From: JAUXFK01 sp034189035
GTDB taxonomy: Bacteria > Desulfobacterota > UBA8473
Direction: 5' to 3'
DNA length: 15,085 bases
Assembly: GCA_034189035.1 (NCBI GenBank)
Contig: JAXHVA010000098.1
Coordinates: forward strand, 1-15,085
Of the stretch, positions 15,084 to 15,085 are shown piece after piece. The translations under genes were made by a program, and so were the position numbers. How positions within the stretch are numbered: position 1 is the first letter of the stretch; each line of letters opens with the position of its first letter. The notes beneath the pieces are model-generated. The model had not been told where the DNA came from, did no database searches, and worked only from the letters and a program-made list of their open reading frames with translations.

Positions 15084-15085
15084 AA

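Overview
The window is a piece of an uncultured-looking, moderately AT-rich bacterial chromosome. It holds one long leftward (minus-strand) polysaccharide / nucleotide-sugar operon, facing the 3' part of a rightward TPR membrane-protein gene at the left edge. I cannot place the organism firmly. The TMTC-like membrane/TPR protein, the lipopolysaccharide-type sugar genes and the short palindromic intergenic repeats would suit a Gram-negative lineage such as Nitrospirota, Desulfobacterota, Omnitrophota or anammox Planctomycetota, but this is inference from gene style only.

Layout, left to right. 2-1318 (+): C-terminal part of a membrane protein with 11 TPR units, cut by the window edge. 1348-2955 (-): fused Gfo/Idh/MocA dehydrogenase plus left-handed beta-helix acetyltransferase. 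2982-4082 (-): SPASM-type radical SAM protein. 4083-4335: a 253-base spacer with three hairpins, one built on a perfect 18-base palindrome. 4336-5304 (-): LPG-synthase-type membrane protein. 5314-6558 (-): probable GT-B glycosyltransferase. 6611-7654 (-): second SPASM radical SAM protein. 7667-7922: a 256-base inverted-repeat element with an exact 8-base target duplication, dropped into the operon. 7947-9443 (-): nucleotidyltransferase-PfkB kinase fusion, in the order opposite to HldE. 9481-10356 (-): NAD-dependent epimerase/dehydratase. 10366-11415 (-): third SPASM radical SAM protein. 11449-12381 and 12378-13160 (-): the two halves of a split transketolase. 13162-14028 (-): FkbM methyltransferase. 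14015-14866 (-): SDR oxidoreductase. 14979-15083 (-): tail of a further gene running out of the window.

From 14866 down to 9481 the genes overlap or are separated by at most 33 bases, so they are almost certainly one transcription unit. Removing the inserted element and one target copy leaves only 28 bases between the kinase fusion and the next radical SAM gene, so the operon originally continued unbroken at least to 4336.

A coherent but unproven reading is that this operon makes, activates and attaches an unusual sugar. The split transketolase would move a two-carbon unit to build or extend a ketose. The SDR and the epimerase would adjust its stereochemistry. The kinase/nucleotidyltransferase would phosphorylate and NDP-activate it. 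The glycosyltransferase, FkbM methyltransferase and membrane protein would transfer, decorate or help export it. The three radical SAM proteins have no assigned step and are the most mysterious component. I found no obvious precursor peptide, so a RiPP system is not supported. The most solid new observation is the element with its exact target duplication; the most interesting biology is the combination of split transketolase, reversed HldE-like fusion and three SPASM proteins.
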